Positions 38,540 to 46,432 of a stretch of DNA of 64,000 nt are shown here, in pieces; position 1 is the stretch's first letter; the number at the start of each line of letters is the position of its first letter. The stretch lies in assembly GCF_014596915.1 (NCBI RefSeq), contig NZ_JACVWU010000010.1, positions 62,001-126,000 of the forward strand, written 5' to 3'. The translations under genes were made by a program, and so were the position numbers. This stretch comes from Streptomyces sp. TRM68416. Its GTDB lineage: Bacteria; Actinomycetota; Actinomycetes; Streptomycetales; Streptomycetaceae. The notes under the pieces are model-generated. The model did no database searches and was not told the origin of the DNA. It saw nothing but the letters and a program-made list of their open reading frames with translations.

Positions 38540-39268
38540 ATGGCAGAGCTTGTCTACCGTCCCGTCGTCGGTCTCGCCCTCACGATGTTCAAGGCGTGGG
38601 ACCTCAAGATCGACTGCAAGGGTTCGGAGAACATCCCGCGCTCGGGCGGCGCCGTGCTGGTGAGCAACCACATCAGCTACCTGGACTTCGTCTTCAACGG
38701 CCTGGCGGCGCTCCCCCAGAAGCGCCTGGTGCGGTTCATGGCGAAGGAGTCCGTCTTCCGGCACAGGATCTCCGGTCCGCTGATGCGCGGGATGAAGCAC
38801 ATCCCCGTGGACCGCAAGCAGGGCGAGGCGGCCTACCAGCACGCGCTGCAGTCGCTGCGCTCGGGCGAGATCGTCGGGGTCTTCCCGGAGGCGACGATCT
38901 CGCAGTCGTTCACGCTGAAGAGCTTCAAGTCGGGCGCCGCCCGGCTGGCCCAGGAGGCGGGCGTCCCGCTGGTCCCGATGGCGGTGTGGGGCACCCAGCG
39001 ACTGTGGACCAAGGGCCACCCGCGCAACTTCAAGCGCAGCCACATCCCGGTCACCATCCGCGTCGGCGAGGCCATCGAGGCGTCCAAGGACAAGTACGCG
39101 GGGGCCATCACCCGCCAGGTGCGCGAGCGCGTCCAGGAGCTCCTGGAAGCCGCGCAGCGCGCCTACCCCGTACGCCCCAAGGACGCGAGCGACACCTGGT
39201 GGATGCCCGCACACCTGGGCGGTACGGCGCCCACCCCGGAGCAGGTGCGCGAGGCCGAGGCCCGCTGA
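38540..39268 (+). CDS. 1-acylglycerol-3-phosphate acyltransferase (PlsC-type)
   Basis: This 242-residue membrane-associated acyltransferase has motif I NHISYLD (H44, D49), motif II-like RFMAKESVF, motif III VFPEATIS (usually FPEGT; Ala replaces Gly here) and motif IV VPLVPMAVWG. It transfers an acyl chain to lysophosphatidate or a related lysolipid in phospholipid synthesis. The C-terminal tail (residues 205-242) is hydrophilic and contains a WWMP patch. The single-residue change in motif III is tolerated in actinobacterial paralogues. Confidence 0.92.
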   Translation: MAELVYRPVVGLALTMFKAWDLKIDCKGSENIPRSGGAVLVSNHISYLDFVFNGLAALPQKRLVRFMAKESVFRHRISGPLMRGMKHIPVDRKQGEAAYQHALQSLRSGEIVGVFPEATISQSFTLKSFKSGAARLAQEAGVPLVPMAVWGTQRLWTKGHPRNFKRSHIPVTIRVGEAIEASKDKYAGAITRQVRERVQELLEAAQRAYPVRPKDASDTWWMPAHLGGTAPTPEQVREAEAR

Positions 39269-39280
39269 CCGGGCCGTCCG

Positions 39281-39973
39281 TCACGCGGGTGCGCGGACGT
39301 CGATCCGCGCACCCGGGCTGAACTCCTCCAGCAGCCCGGCCAGTTCGGCGGCCGCCTTCTCGACCTCGCCGACCGGCGTCGGGGCCAGGCTCTCCAGCAG
39401 GAAGAGTGCCGAGACGCTGTCCTCGGTGAGCCGGGTGCGCGGGCCCTGGCGCCAGTTCCAGCGGCGGCAGGTCACGCCGGCGTCGTCGCACCACACCACC
39501 TCGCCGGCGTCGGGGTGCTCGACGGTCTCCTCGCCTCCCGCGACGGTCACGAAGTCCTCGTCGCCGGCGGCCCGGACGAGGCGCATGCCGCCCTGGATGC
39601 GGTCCAGGTCCTCGCCGCCCACCGGGATCAGATGGGCGACGCTGACGGCGTTGTAGAGGTCGACGAGCAGGTTGATCCGGGGCAGCCCCGCCTCGGTCAG
39701 CGCCCTCTTCGCCAGCGCCTCCGCCGAGTTGCGCGTGCGCGACGGCTTCGAGCCGAACGCCGTGTACGTCGCACGCCAGGCGGCCATGTGCGGGTCCTCG
39801 TGCGGGGCACGCCCGTCCAGGCGCAGCGCCAGGCGGCGGGCCGCGTCGTCGAGGAGGCCGGAACTGCGGTCCGTACTGGGCCCGTTGACGAGCCCGCGCG
39901 CTTCGATCGCGAGGTGCGTGAAGCCGGGCGCGAGGGCGCGCACGTCGTCGGACACGGTCAGGGCGAGCGTCAT
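39281..39973 (-). CDS. B3/B4 tRNA-binding-domain protein
   Basis: This 230-residue stand-alone B3/B4 domain is related to the editing module of phenylalanyl-tRNA synthetase beta: AWRATYTAFGSKPSRTRNSAEALAKRALTEAGLPRINLLVDLYNAVSVAHLIPVGGEDLDRI, then RRWNWRQGPRTRLTEDSVSALFLLESL. Free-standing members are thought to hydrolyse mischarged tRNA or bind free amino acids; function is not proven. It converges on the acyltransferase and lies 21 bp downstream of the transglutaminase-like gene, so the two may be an operon. Confidence 0.85.
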   Translation of the reverse strand: MTLALTVSDDVRALAPGFTHLAIEARGLVNGPSTDRSSGLLDDAARRLALRLDGRAPHEDPHMAAWRATYTAFGSKPSRTRNSAEALAKRALTEAGLPRINLLVDLYNAVSVAHLIPVGGEDLDRIQGGMRLVRAAGDEDFVTVAGGEETVEHPDAGEVVWCDDAGVTCRRWNWRQGPRTRLTEDSVSALFLLESLAPTPVGEVEKAAAELAGLLEEFSPGARIDVRAPA

Positions 39974-39994
39974 GGTGCGCCTTTGCGTCAGAGT

Positions 39995-40567
39995 TCAGAG
40001 TGCGGTCGGGAGCGTCTTCTGAAGGTACGCGGCGTCGGGCGCGGCCCGCAGCGCGTCGAGTACGGCCGGATGGGGTTGAGCGTACAGGACGTCGTAGTCC
40101 ACTTCATTGAACTCCGGGTCCGGAAGGAAGGGCAGCCGCTCCCCGCCCAGGGAGAACGCGCCCGCAGCCCCCGCCTCGCCGCCCCGCGGATCCTGCCGGT
40201 GCCAGGCCCCGTTGAACCGCACGGCGACCAGCCCGTGGACGACCTCGAACTTCTGGTAGCACAGCGCCGTCGGGATGCCCTCGGCGCGCAGCAGCGCGGC
40301 CAGGGCGTGGGACTTGGCGTAGCAGATGCCGGTGCGCTGCTCCAGGACGTCCGAGGCGCGCCAGGTGACACGGGGGTCGCCGGAGTCCTGGGAGTGCGGG
40401 ATGGTGTCACGCACGAAATCGAAGGCCAGTCGCGCATAGGCATACGAATCCTCGGCCTGCGCCGCGAGCCGTGCGGCGGTCGCGCGCACCCGCGGATGAT
40501 CATGGTCGATGACCTCGTCAGCAGCCAAGTATGCGGACAGGTCAGGGGTTTCCTGGATGAGCTCCAT
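39995..40567 (-). CDS. transglutaminase-like domain protein
   Basis: This 190-residue cytosolic protein reads RLAFDFVRDTIPHS, then VLEQRTGICYAKSHALAALLRAEGIPTALCYQKF with the catalytic-type Cys in GICYAKSHAL, and a His in VVHGLVAVRF, the Cys-His arrangement of bacterial transglutaminase/protease-like proteins. The substrate is unknown. ATG at 40567 is chosen because a textbook promoter ends 8 nt before it; upstream in-frame codons lie within that promoter. Confidence 0.82.
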   Translation of the reverse strand: MELIQETPDLSAYLAADEVIDHDHPRVRATAARLAAQAEDSYAYARLAFDFVRDTIPHSQDSGDPRVTWRASDVLEQRTGICYAKSHALAALLRAEGIPTALCYQKFEVVHGLVAVRFNGAWHRQDPRGGEAGAAGAFSLGGERLPFLPDPEFNEVDYDVLYAQPHPAVLDALRAAPDAAYLQKTLPTAL

Positions 40568-40575
40568 GTCCGCAG

Positions 40576-40605
40576 AGCATAGGAATGCGATCACCCGACA
40601 GTCAA
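40576..40605 (-). promoter_or_regulatory. consensus leaderless promoter
   Basis: On the coding strand, TTGACT (40600-40605) and TATGCT (40576-40581) are separated by 18 bp and end 8 nt before the ATG at 40567. This is the best sigma-HrdB-type promoter in the window and implies leaderless mRNA for the transglutaminase-like gene. Confidence 0.75.
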
Positions 40606-40675
40606 TGACTTTTCGAGTGACCGCATACCTATGCATTGTGCTCCAGTGCGCCGCCTTCTCCGTCGGCGCGCGTTT

Positions 40676-41746
40676 CTAGCGAGCCATCTCCTCCTTGAGC
40701 GCCGCCACGAACGCGTCCACGTCCTCCTCGGTCGTGTCGAAGGCGCACATCCAGCGCACGACGCCCGCGGCCTCGTCCCAGAAGTAGAAGCGGAACCGCT
40801 TCTGCAGCCGTTCGCTCACGTCGTGCGGCAGCTTGGCGAAGACGCCGTTGGCCTGCACCGGGTAGAGGATCTCCACACCGTGCACGGCCCGCACGCCCTC
40901 CGCCAGGCGCTGGGCCATCTCGTTGGCGTGGCGGGCGTTGCGCAGCCACAGGTCCTTGGCGAGCAGCGCCTCCAACTGCACCGACACGAAACGCATCTTG
41001 GAGGCGAGCTGCATGGACAGCTTGCGCAGATGCTTCATGTGGCTGACCGCGTCCTGGTTGATGACCACGACCGCCTCGCCGAACAGGGCGCCGTTCTTCG
41101 TGCCGCCCAGGGAGAGGATGTCGACGCCCACCGCGTTGGTGAAGGTCCGCATCGGGACGTCCAGCGAGGCCGCCGCGTTGGCTATCCGGGAGCCGTCGAG
41201 GTGGACCTTCATGCCGTGGGCATGGGCGTGGTCGCAGATCGCGCGGATCTCCTCGGGCGTGTACAGCGTGCCCAGCTCGGTGCTCTGGGTGATCGAGACG
41301 ACCTGCGGCATCGCGCGGTGCTCGTCCTCCCAGCCCCAGGCCTGCCGGTCGATCAGCTCGGGGGTGAGCTTGCCGTCCGGCGTGGGCACGGTGAGCAGCT
41401 TCAGGCCGCCCATGCGCTCGGGGGCGCCGCCCTCGTCGACGTTGATGTGCGCGCTCTCGGCGCAGATCACCGCGCCCCAGCGGTCGGTGACCGCTTGGAG
41501 CGCGACGACGTTGGCGCCGGTGCCGTTGAAGACCGGGAACGCCTCCGCCGTGGGCCCGAAGTGGCTGCGGACGATCCGCTGGAGGTTCTCCGTGTAGTCG
41601 TCCTCGCCGTAGGCGACCTGGTGGCCGCCGTTGGCCAGGGCGAGCGCGGCCATCACCTCCGGGTGGGCCCCGGCGTAGTTGTCGCTGGCGAAACCGCGGA
41701 CCTCCGGGTCGTGGTGGCGACGCGCGTCGGTCTTCGGGGGGTTCAC
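40676..41746 (-). CDS. low-specificity L-threonine aldolase-like PLP enzyme
   Basis: This 356-residue PLP enzyme of the beta-eliminating lyase fold reads RGFASDNYAGAHPEVMAALALANGGHQVAYGEDDYTENLQRIV at the N-terminus, VHLDGSRIANAAASL, and LSLGGTKNGA with the PLP-binding K217. It cleaves threonine or related beta-hydroxy amino acids to glycine and an aldehyde. The GTG start (41744-41746) overlaps the SDR stop as GTGA. It is the last gene of a three-gene coupled operon (DUF6421, SDR, aldolase). Confidence 0.9.
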   Translation of the reverse strand: MNPPKTDARRHHDPEVRGFASDNYAGAHPEVMAALALANGGHQVAYGEDDYTENLQRIVRSHFGPTAEAFPVFNGTGANVVALQAVTDRWGAVICAESAHINVDEGGAPERMGGLKLLTVPTPDGKLTPELIDRQAWGWEDEHRAMPQVVSITQSTELGTLYTPEEIRAICDHAHAHGMKVHLDGSRIANAAASLDVPMRTFTNAVGVDILSLGGTKNGALFGEAVVVINQDAVSHMKHLRKLSMQLASKMRFVSVQLEALLAKDLWLRNARHANEMAQRLAEGVRAVHGVEILYPVQANGVFAKLPHDVSERLQKRFRFYFWDEAAGVVRWMCAFDTTEEDVDAFVAALKEEMAR

Positions 41747-42531
41747 GGCTTCTCGGTGAGCCACAGACGCTTTCCGTTCACTTCCGCGGCGGGCTGGTCC
41801 CAGACGCCGGTGATGGCCTCGGCGAGGTCCTTGACGTCCGTGAAGCCCGCGAACTTCGCGTTGGGCCGCTCGGCGCGCATCGCGTCGTGCACCAACGCCT
41901 TGACCACCAGGATCGCAGCCGCGGACGTCGGTCCGTCGGCGCCCCCCGCCTTGCGGAAGGCGTCGGCCAGCGCGAGCGTCCACGCCTCGGAGGCGGCCTT
42001 GGCGGCGGCGTAGGCGGCGTTCCCGGCCGTGGGCTTGGACGCGCCCGCGGCGCTGATCAGGACGTACCGCCCGCGCTCGCTGCGCTGCAGGCCCTCGAAG
42101 AAGGCGAGCGAGGTGTGCTGCACGGTGCGGATGAGCAGCAGCTCCAGGAAGTCCCAGTCGTCGAGGCTGGTCTTGACGAAGGTCTCGCTGCCGCGCCAGC
42201 CGCCGACGAGGTGGACAAGCCCGTCGACCCGGCCGAAGTCCTTCTCGATCCGGCCGGCCCAGTCGCGGGTCGACTCCAGGTCGAGCAGGTCGACCGGCTC
42301 GCCGGTGACGGTGGCGCCGCCGGCGGCGTAGCGGGCCGCGTCGACGGCCTCCGCCAGGCGCTCGGGGTCGTTGTCGGCGCCGACCACGGTCGCGCCCGCC
42401 TCGGCCAGCCTGAGCAGGGTCGCCCGGCCGGCGGGTCCGCCCGCACCGGCCACCGCGATCACCGCACCGCTGAGAGCTCCGTTCCCCGCCATGTTCTTCG
42501 CCTCCTGAGCAGTGGTGTTGCGGTCGCTCAC
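41743..42531 (-). CDS. short-chain dehydrogenase/reductase
   Basis: This 262-residue SDR has the dinucleotide loop VAGAGGPAGRATLLRLAEAGATVVGAD, the acidic DLLDLEST, the NAG-equivalent LVGG, the catalytic Ser in YVLISAAGAS, and YAAAK (Y174, K178). It oxidises or reduces a small hydroxy/keto substrate with NAD(P). GTG start overlaps the DUF6421 stop (GTGA at 42528-42531), and its own stop overlaps the aldolase start, so all three proteins are made in fixed ratio. Confidence 0.9.
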   Translation of the reverse strand: MSDRNTTAQEAKNMAGNGALSGAVIAVAGAGGPAGRATLLRLAEAGATVVGADNDPERLAEAVDAARYAAGGATVTGEPVDLLDLESTRDWAGRIEKDFGRVDGLVHLVGGWRGSETFVKTSLDDWDFLELLLIRTVQHTSLAFFEGLQRSERGRYVLISAAGASKPTAGNAAYAAAKAASEAWTLALADAFRKAGGADGPTSAAAILVVKALVHDAMRAERPNAKFAGFTDVKDLAEAITGVWDQPAAEVNGKRLWLTEKP

Positions 42532-43925
42532 GCGGCGACTCGCTCGGCGCTGTCCGCCGTGATGCCCTTGGCCGAGGCGATCACGTTCTTGAGCTTCTTG
42601 GACAGGGCCTCATAGAACATGCTCAGGGGAAACTCGTCGGGAAGCACGTCATCGACGAGCTTGCGCGGCGGCTGGGACAGGTCCAGGGCGTCCGGACCCT
42701 TGGCCCACTTGGAGCCGGGGTGCGGGGCGAGGTAGGTGGAGACCAGCTCGTAGCCGGCGAACCAGTGGACGAGCTTGGGGCGGTCGATGCCGTCGCGGTA
42801 CAGCTTCTCGATCTCGCCGCACAGCTCGTTGGTGACCTGCGGGGCGCGCTGCCAGTCGATGAAGAGCTTGTTGTCGGTCCAGCGGACGACGTCGTGCTTG
42901 TGCAGGTAGGCGAAGAGCAGCTGACCGCCGAGGCCGTCGTAGTTGCGGACGCGGTCGCCGGTGACGGGGAAGCGGAACATGCGGTCGAAGAGGACCGCGT
43001 ACTGCACGTCACGGGCCTGCGGGACGCCTTCCGCCTCCAGCTTGACGGCCTCCTTGAAGGCGGTCAGGTCGCAGCGCAGCTCCTCCAGGCCGTACATCCA
43101 GAACGGCTGGCGCTGCTTGATCATGAACGGGTCGAAGGGCAGGTCGCCGTGGCTGTGGGTGCGGTCGTGGACCATGTCCCACAGGACGAAGGCCTCCTCG
43201 CAGCGCTTCTGGTCGTGGACCATCGCGGCGATGTCCTCGGGCAGCTCAAGGCCCAGGATGTCGACGGCGGCGTCGGTCACCCGGCGGAAGCGGGCGGCCT
43301 CGCGGTCACAGAAGATGCCACCCCAGGTGAATCGTTCCGGCGCCTCGCGTACGGCGATGGTCTCCGGGAAGAGCACGGCGGAGTTGGTGTCGTACCCGGC
43401 CGTGAAGTCCTCGAACTTGATGCCGCAGAACAGCGGGTTGTCGTAGCGGGTGCGCTCCAGCTCGGCCAGCCAGTCGGGCCAGACCATGCGCAGCACGACC
43501 GCTTCGAGGTTGCGGTCCGGGTTGCCGTTCTGCGTGTACATCGGGAAGACCACCAGGTGCTGGAGGCCGTCCGCGCGGTTCGCCGCCGGGTGGAAGGCCA
43601 GCAGCGAGTCGAGGAAGTCCGGCACCTGGAAGCCGCCCTCGGCCCACCGGCCCAGGTCCTTCATCAGGGCCTGGTGGTACTCCGCGTCGTGCGGCAGCAG
43701 CGGCGACAGCTCCTCGACGGCCTCGACGATCCGGGCCACGGCGGCCTCGGCGTCGGCGGCGGCCGGGGCACCCTCGGCCTCGAAGTCGATCGACCCGTCC
43801 TTGGACTGCCATGGCCGGATTCGCTCCACGGCATCCTTGAGCACGGGCCATGCCGGGTGCTCCACCACCCTGGCCGTAGGAGGAACCTGCTCCCCCACAC
43901 CCGACTGCACAAGAATTTCCGTCAT
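42528..43925 (-). CDS. DUF6421 protein
   Basis: This 465-residue protein is conserved in streptomycetes (DUF6421, function unknown). A possible metal-binding patch is LWDMVHDRTHSHGDLPFDPFM (His, Asp, His, His near residue 255). There are no membrane segments. Other marked segments are VFPMYTQNGNPDRNLEAV, FCGIKFEDFTAGYDTNSAVLFPE and GGIFCDREAARFRRV. As first gene of a tightly coupled operon with an SDR and a threonine-aldolase-like enzyme, it probably acts on a beta-hydroxy-amino-acid or its product. I do not assign a reaction. Confidence 0.82.
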   Translation of the reverse strand: MTEILVQSGVGEQVPPTARVVEHPAWPVLKDAVERIRPWQSKDGSIDFEAEGAPAAADAEAAVARIVEAVEELSPLLPHDAEYHQALMKDLGRWAEGGFQVPDFLDSLLAFHPAANRADGLQHLVVFPMYTQNGNPDRNLEAVVLRMVWPDWLAELERTRYDNPLFCGIKFEDFTAGYDTNSAVLFPETIAVREAPERFTWGGIFCDREAARFRRVTDAAVDILGLELPEDIAAMVHDQKRCEEAFVLWDMVHDRTHSHGDLPFDPFMIKQRQPFWMYGLEELRCDLTAFKEAVKLEAEGVPQARDVQYAVLFDRMFRFPVTGDRVRNYDGLGGQLLFAYLHKHDVVRWTDNKLFIDWQRAPQVTNELCGEIEKLYRDGIDRPKLVHWFAGYELVSTYLAPHPGSKWAKGPDALDLSQPPRKLVDDVLPDEFPLSMFYEALSKKLKNVIASAKGITADSAERVAA

Positions 43926-44250
43926 GTCTCATCCTCCACGGGAGAACCTCTCGTAAGCCCACCGTATGCGCAGGCGGTTCCTCCCAGCAAGGGGGGTCTC
44001 AGGAAAATCTCCTGCTCACACCCCGTCGTCACCGAATTTTTTCCTGCCGGATACGGGGTCGGCGCCTGCCCGTGCCGGACGGCCGCCCCCTGCCCCGCCG
44101 GGTGTACCGCCCGCGCCGCCGCCCGGCGGCCACAGGCCGGGCGACTCGCCCACGCCCGGGGGACCGCCTGCCCGGGCGCCCGTGCGGGTACACACCAGAT
44201 GCTGGCCGAATCCTGCCCCCGGGCGGCCCGAATCCCCGTGTACGCACGGG

Positions 44251-44278
44251 TTTCATCACCGTCCCCGGCGGTTAGGCT
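44251..44278 (+). promoter_or_regulatory. candidate promoter in the 43926-44352 gap
   Basis: TTTCAT (44251-44256), a 16-bp spacer and TAGGCT (44273-44278) precede the phosphodiesterase gene by 75 bp. The rest of the 427-bp gap contains the DUF6421 5' region, a CAGGA/TCCTG hairpin near 44014, a GAATTTTTTCC run at about 44035 and GC-rich sequence without a gene that I can support. Confidence 0.35.
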
Positions 44279-44352
44279 GCGGCCTGCCGCGCGAACGTCC
44301 CCCTCCGGTCCGTGCGCGTGCCGAGCCGCCGTCGACGGAAGCGAGTCGAACC

Positions 44353-45036
44353 TTGAACTTCCTCACCATCGGTCATCGCGGAATGATGGGTGTCGAACCC
44401 GAGAACACCCTCCGTTCCTTCGTCGCCGCCCAGCAGGCCGGCCTCGACGTCATCGAACTCGATCTGCATCTGAGCAAGGACGGCGCACTCGTCGTCATGC
44501 ACGACACCGACGTGGACCGCACGACCGACGGCTCCGGCCCGATCGCCGAGAAGACGCTCGCGGAGCTGCGTGCCCTGGACGCGGGCAAGGGCGAGCGGGT
44601 GCCGGTCTTCGAGGAGGTCCTGGAGGCCGTGACGGCACCGCTCCAGGCCGAGATCAAGGACGTGGCCGCGGCCCGGGCGCTCGCGGAGGTGATGCAGCGG
44701 CGGGACCTGGTCTCCCGGGTGGAGGTGTCCTCCTTCCACGACGAGGCGATCGCCGAGATCGCCCGGCTGCTGCCGGGCGTACGGACCGCGCTGATCGGCA
44801 GCCGCTACGGCCTCGACATCGTGGAGCGCGCCGTCGAGGCCGGCGCCGAAACGGTCTGCCTGAACATCCGCCGGCTCACCCTTGAGGTGGTCGAGGAGGC
44901 CCGCAAGGCGGATCTGAGAATCATCGGCTGGGTGGTGAACACCCAGGACCACCTGCGCCTGGTACGGGCCCTCCAGCTCGACGGCGCCACCACCGACTAC
45001 CCGGAGATCAAGCGCACCGGCCGCTTCACCGCGTGA
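44353..45036 (+). CDS. glycerophosphodiester phosphodiesterase
   Basis: This 227-residue GDPD-fold enzyme reads LTIGHRGMMGVEPENTLRSF (HRG and the metal-binding E-x-T/N), VIELDLHLSKDGALVVMHDTDVDRTTDG (E-x-D and the catalytic His of MHD), then the remaining TIM barrel to GATTDYPEIKR. It hydrolyses glycerophosphodiesters to glycerol-3-phosphate and an alcohol. The start is TTG at 44353, which fits the family N-terminus (MNFLTIGHRG); no ATG or GTG in frame is better placed. No signal peptide, so cytosolic. Confidence 0.9.
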   Translation: MNFLTIGHRGMMGVEPENTLRSFVAAQQAGLDVIELDLHLSKDGALVVMHDTDVDRTTDGSGPIAEKTLAELRALDAGKGERVPVFEEVLEAVTAPLQAEIKDVAAARALAEVMQRRDLVSRVEVSSFHDEAIAEIARLLPGVRTALIGSRYGLDIVERAVEAGAETVCLNIRRLTLEVVEEARKADLRIIGWVVNTQDHLRLVRALQLDGATTDYPEIKRTGRFTA

Positions 45037-45054
45037 CGGTCGACGGCGCAACGA

Positions 45055-45585
45055 TCACGCGAGCTCCTTGACCAGCAGCTCGAACTGCAGGTCGTCCCGC
45101 TGCGGAATGCCGAAGCGCTCGTCGCCGTACGGGAAGGGCGTCATCTCTCCCGTACGGCGGTAGCCGCGGCGCTCGTACCAGGCGATGAGGTCCTCCCGTA
45201 CCGAGATCACCGTCATGTGCATCTGCGTCACGCCCCACGCCTCCCGGGCGGTGCGCTCGGCCGCGGCGATCACTGTCTTGCCCAGGCCCGCGCCCTGGAG
45301 GGCGGGGCTGACCGCGAACATCCCGAAGTAGGCGTGCGCGCCGCGGTGTTCGAGCTGGCAGCAGGCGACGATCCGCCCGTCCCGCTCCACGGTCAGCAGC
45401 CGGCTGTCGGCGTCCTTGATGACCTCCAGCACGCCCTGCGGGTCGGTCCGCTGCCCTTCGAGGATGTCCGCCTCGGTGGTCCACCCGGCCCGGCTGGAGT
45501 CCCCCCGGTAGGCCGACTCGATCAGCGCGACCAGCTCGTCGACGTCGGCGTCGGTGGCGTCACGGAAGGTCAGTCCGGTCTCCAT
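45055..45585 (-). CDS. GNAT-family N-acetyltransferase
   Basis: This 176-residue acetyltransferase reads METGLTFRDATDADVDELVALIESAYRGD, with the acetyl-CoA loop AVSPALQGAGLGKTVIAAAERTAREAWGVTQMHMTVISVREDLIAWYERRGYRRTGEMTPFP. It transfers acetyl to an amine substrate, unknown here. GGAG lies 9 nt before the ATG at 45585; an ATG three codons earlier directly abuts that GGAG. It is convergent with the phosphodiesterase, with only 18 bp between stops. Confidence 0.88.
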   Translation of the reverse strand: METGLTFRDATDADVDELVALIESAYRGDSSRAGWTTEADILEGQRTDPQGVLEVIKDADSRLLTVERDGRIVACCQLEHRGAHAYFGMFAVSPALQGAGLGKTVIAAAERTAREAWGVTQMHMTVISVREDLIAWYERRGYRRTGEMTPFPYGDERFGIPQRDDLQFELLVKELA

Positions 45586-45650
45586 GGGGCGCATCTCCAC
45601 TTCTCGGGGCGGGTCGCATTCCCGGCGCGGCCGGGGCACCGACGAGACTA

Positions 45651-45835
45651 GGGCCTGTCCGGCGGATCAGGTCGCAGGAAAGCGGCGGTGACTCATCGAT
45701 GCCGGTGAGCGGGGCCCGGTGCGTGCAGCTGCAAGGCGGAGGAGGGCGTCGACGCGGAGCGTCGGCAACCGACGACAACGCCGCAGATGGGCGTGCCAGG
45801 CCCCGCGTCTGCGGCATGATCCGCCGGACAGGCCC
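45651..45835. mobile_element. 185-bp MITE with 19-bp perfect terminal repeats
   Basis: GGGCCTGTCCGGCGGATCA (45651-45669) is repeated exactly, inverted, at 45817-45835. TA dinucleotides flank both ends (CTA before, TAA after), as after insertion by IS630/Tc1- or IS5-like transposases that duplicate TA. The interior is too short to encode a transposase and contains a weaker extension of the inverted repeat (CGCAG). I know similar elements scattered in Streptomyces genomes. It lies between the GNAT gene and a VOC gene. Confidence 0.8.
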
Positions 45836-45985
45836 TAAGCGCTCCGCCGGAAGTGCCGCGACGGGGTCTGCCTCGCCTGCGGCGCCGTCGTGGCCGGTCG
45901 CGCACTTCCCCGGCCCCTTCAGGCGCTGCCGAACCGCAGCCGGCTTCACCCGACCCGCTCGGCGTTGCCACTACGCTCCGGTTGC

Positions 45986-46378
45986 ATGGTGCATGTTCTC
46001 AGCAGCAGGATCCTGCTCCACCCCGTCGACCCCGACCGCTCCCGCGCCTTCTACGGCGAACAGCTCGGCCTCGCCGTCCAGCGCGAGTTCGGCACGGGAC
46101 CGGAGCGGGGCACCGTCTACTTCCTGGGCGGCGGCTTCCTGGAACTCTCCGGCCGCTCCGAGACCCCGCCCTCCCCCGCCCTGCAACTCTGGCTCCAGGT
46201 CGAGGACGCGGACGCCGCCCACGAGGAGCTGAAGGCCAAGGGCGTCGACATCGTCCGGCCGCCGGTGAAGGAACCGTGGGGCCTGATCGAGATGTGGATC
46301 GCCGATCCGGACGGCACGCGGATCGTCCTGGTGGAGACGCCCCTGGATCATCCGCTGCGGTACCGGCCCGGGATCTGA
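45986..46378 (+). CDS. VOC-family protein, single domain
   Basis: This 130-residue glyoxalase/bleomycin-resistance fold reads RILLHPVDPDRSRAFYGEQLGLAVQREFG, YFLGGGFLELSGRS, and LIEMWIADPDGTRIVLVETPLDHPLRYRPGI. The conserved E of IEMWIADPDG is the usual metal ligand. It probably dimerises to form the active site, on an unknown ligand. TACGCT (45972-45977) lies 8 nt before the ATG, so the mRNA is likely leaderless. The promoter begins 136 bp from the MITE. Confidence 0.85.
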   Translation: MVHVLSSRILLHPVDPDRSRAFYGEQLGLAVQREFGTGPERGTVYFLGGGFLELSGRSETPPSPALQLWLQVEDADAAHEELKAKGVDIVRPPVKEPWGLIEMWIADPDGTRIVLVETPLDHPLRYRPGI

Positions 46379-46432
46379 GCGGCCCCCGGACCGTACGGCC
46401 GCGTCCCGGGGCCGCCCCGGACGTGCGTCGGC

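Noticed and set aside
45699..46232. open frames across the MITE
   Set aside because: They cross terminal inverted repeats and lack any domain or ribosome site.
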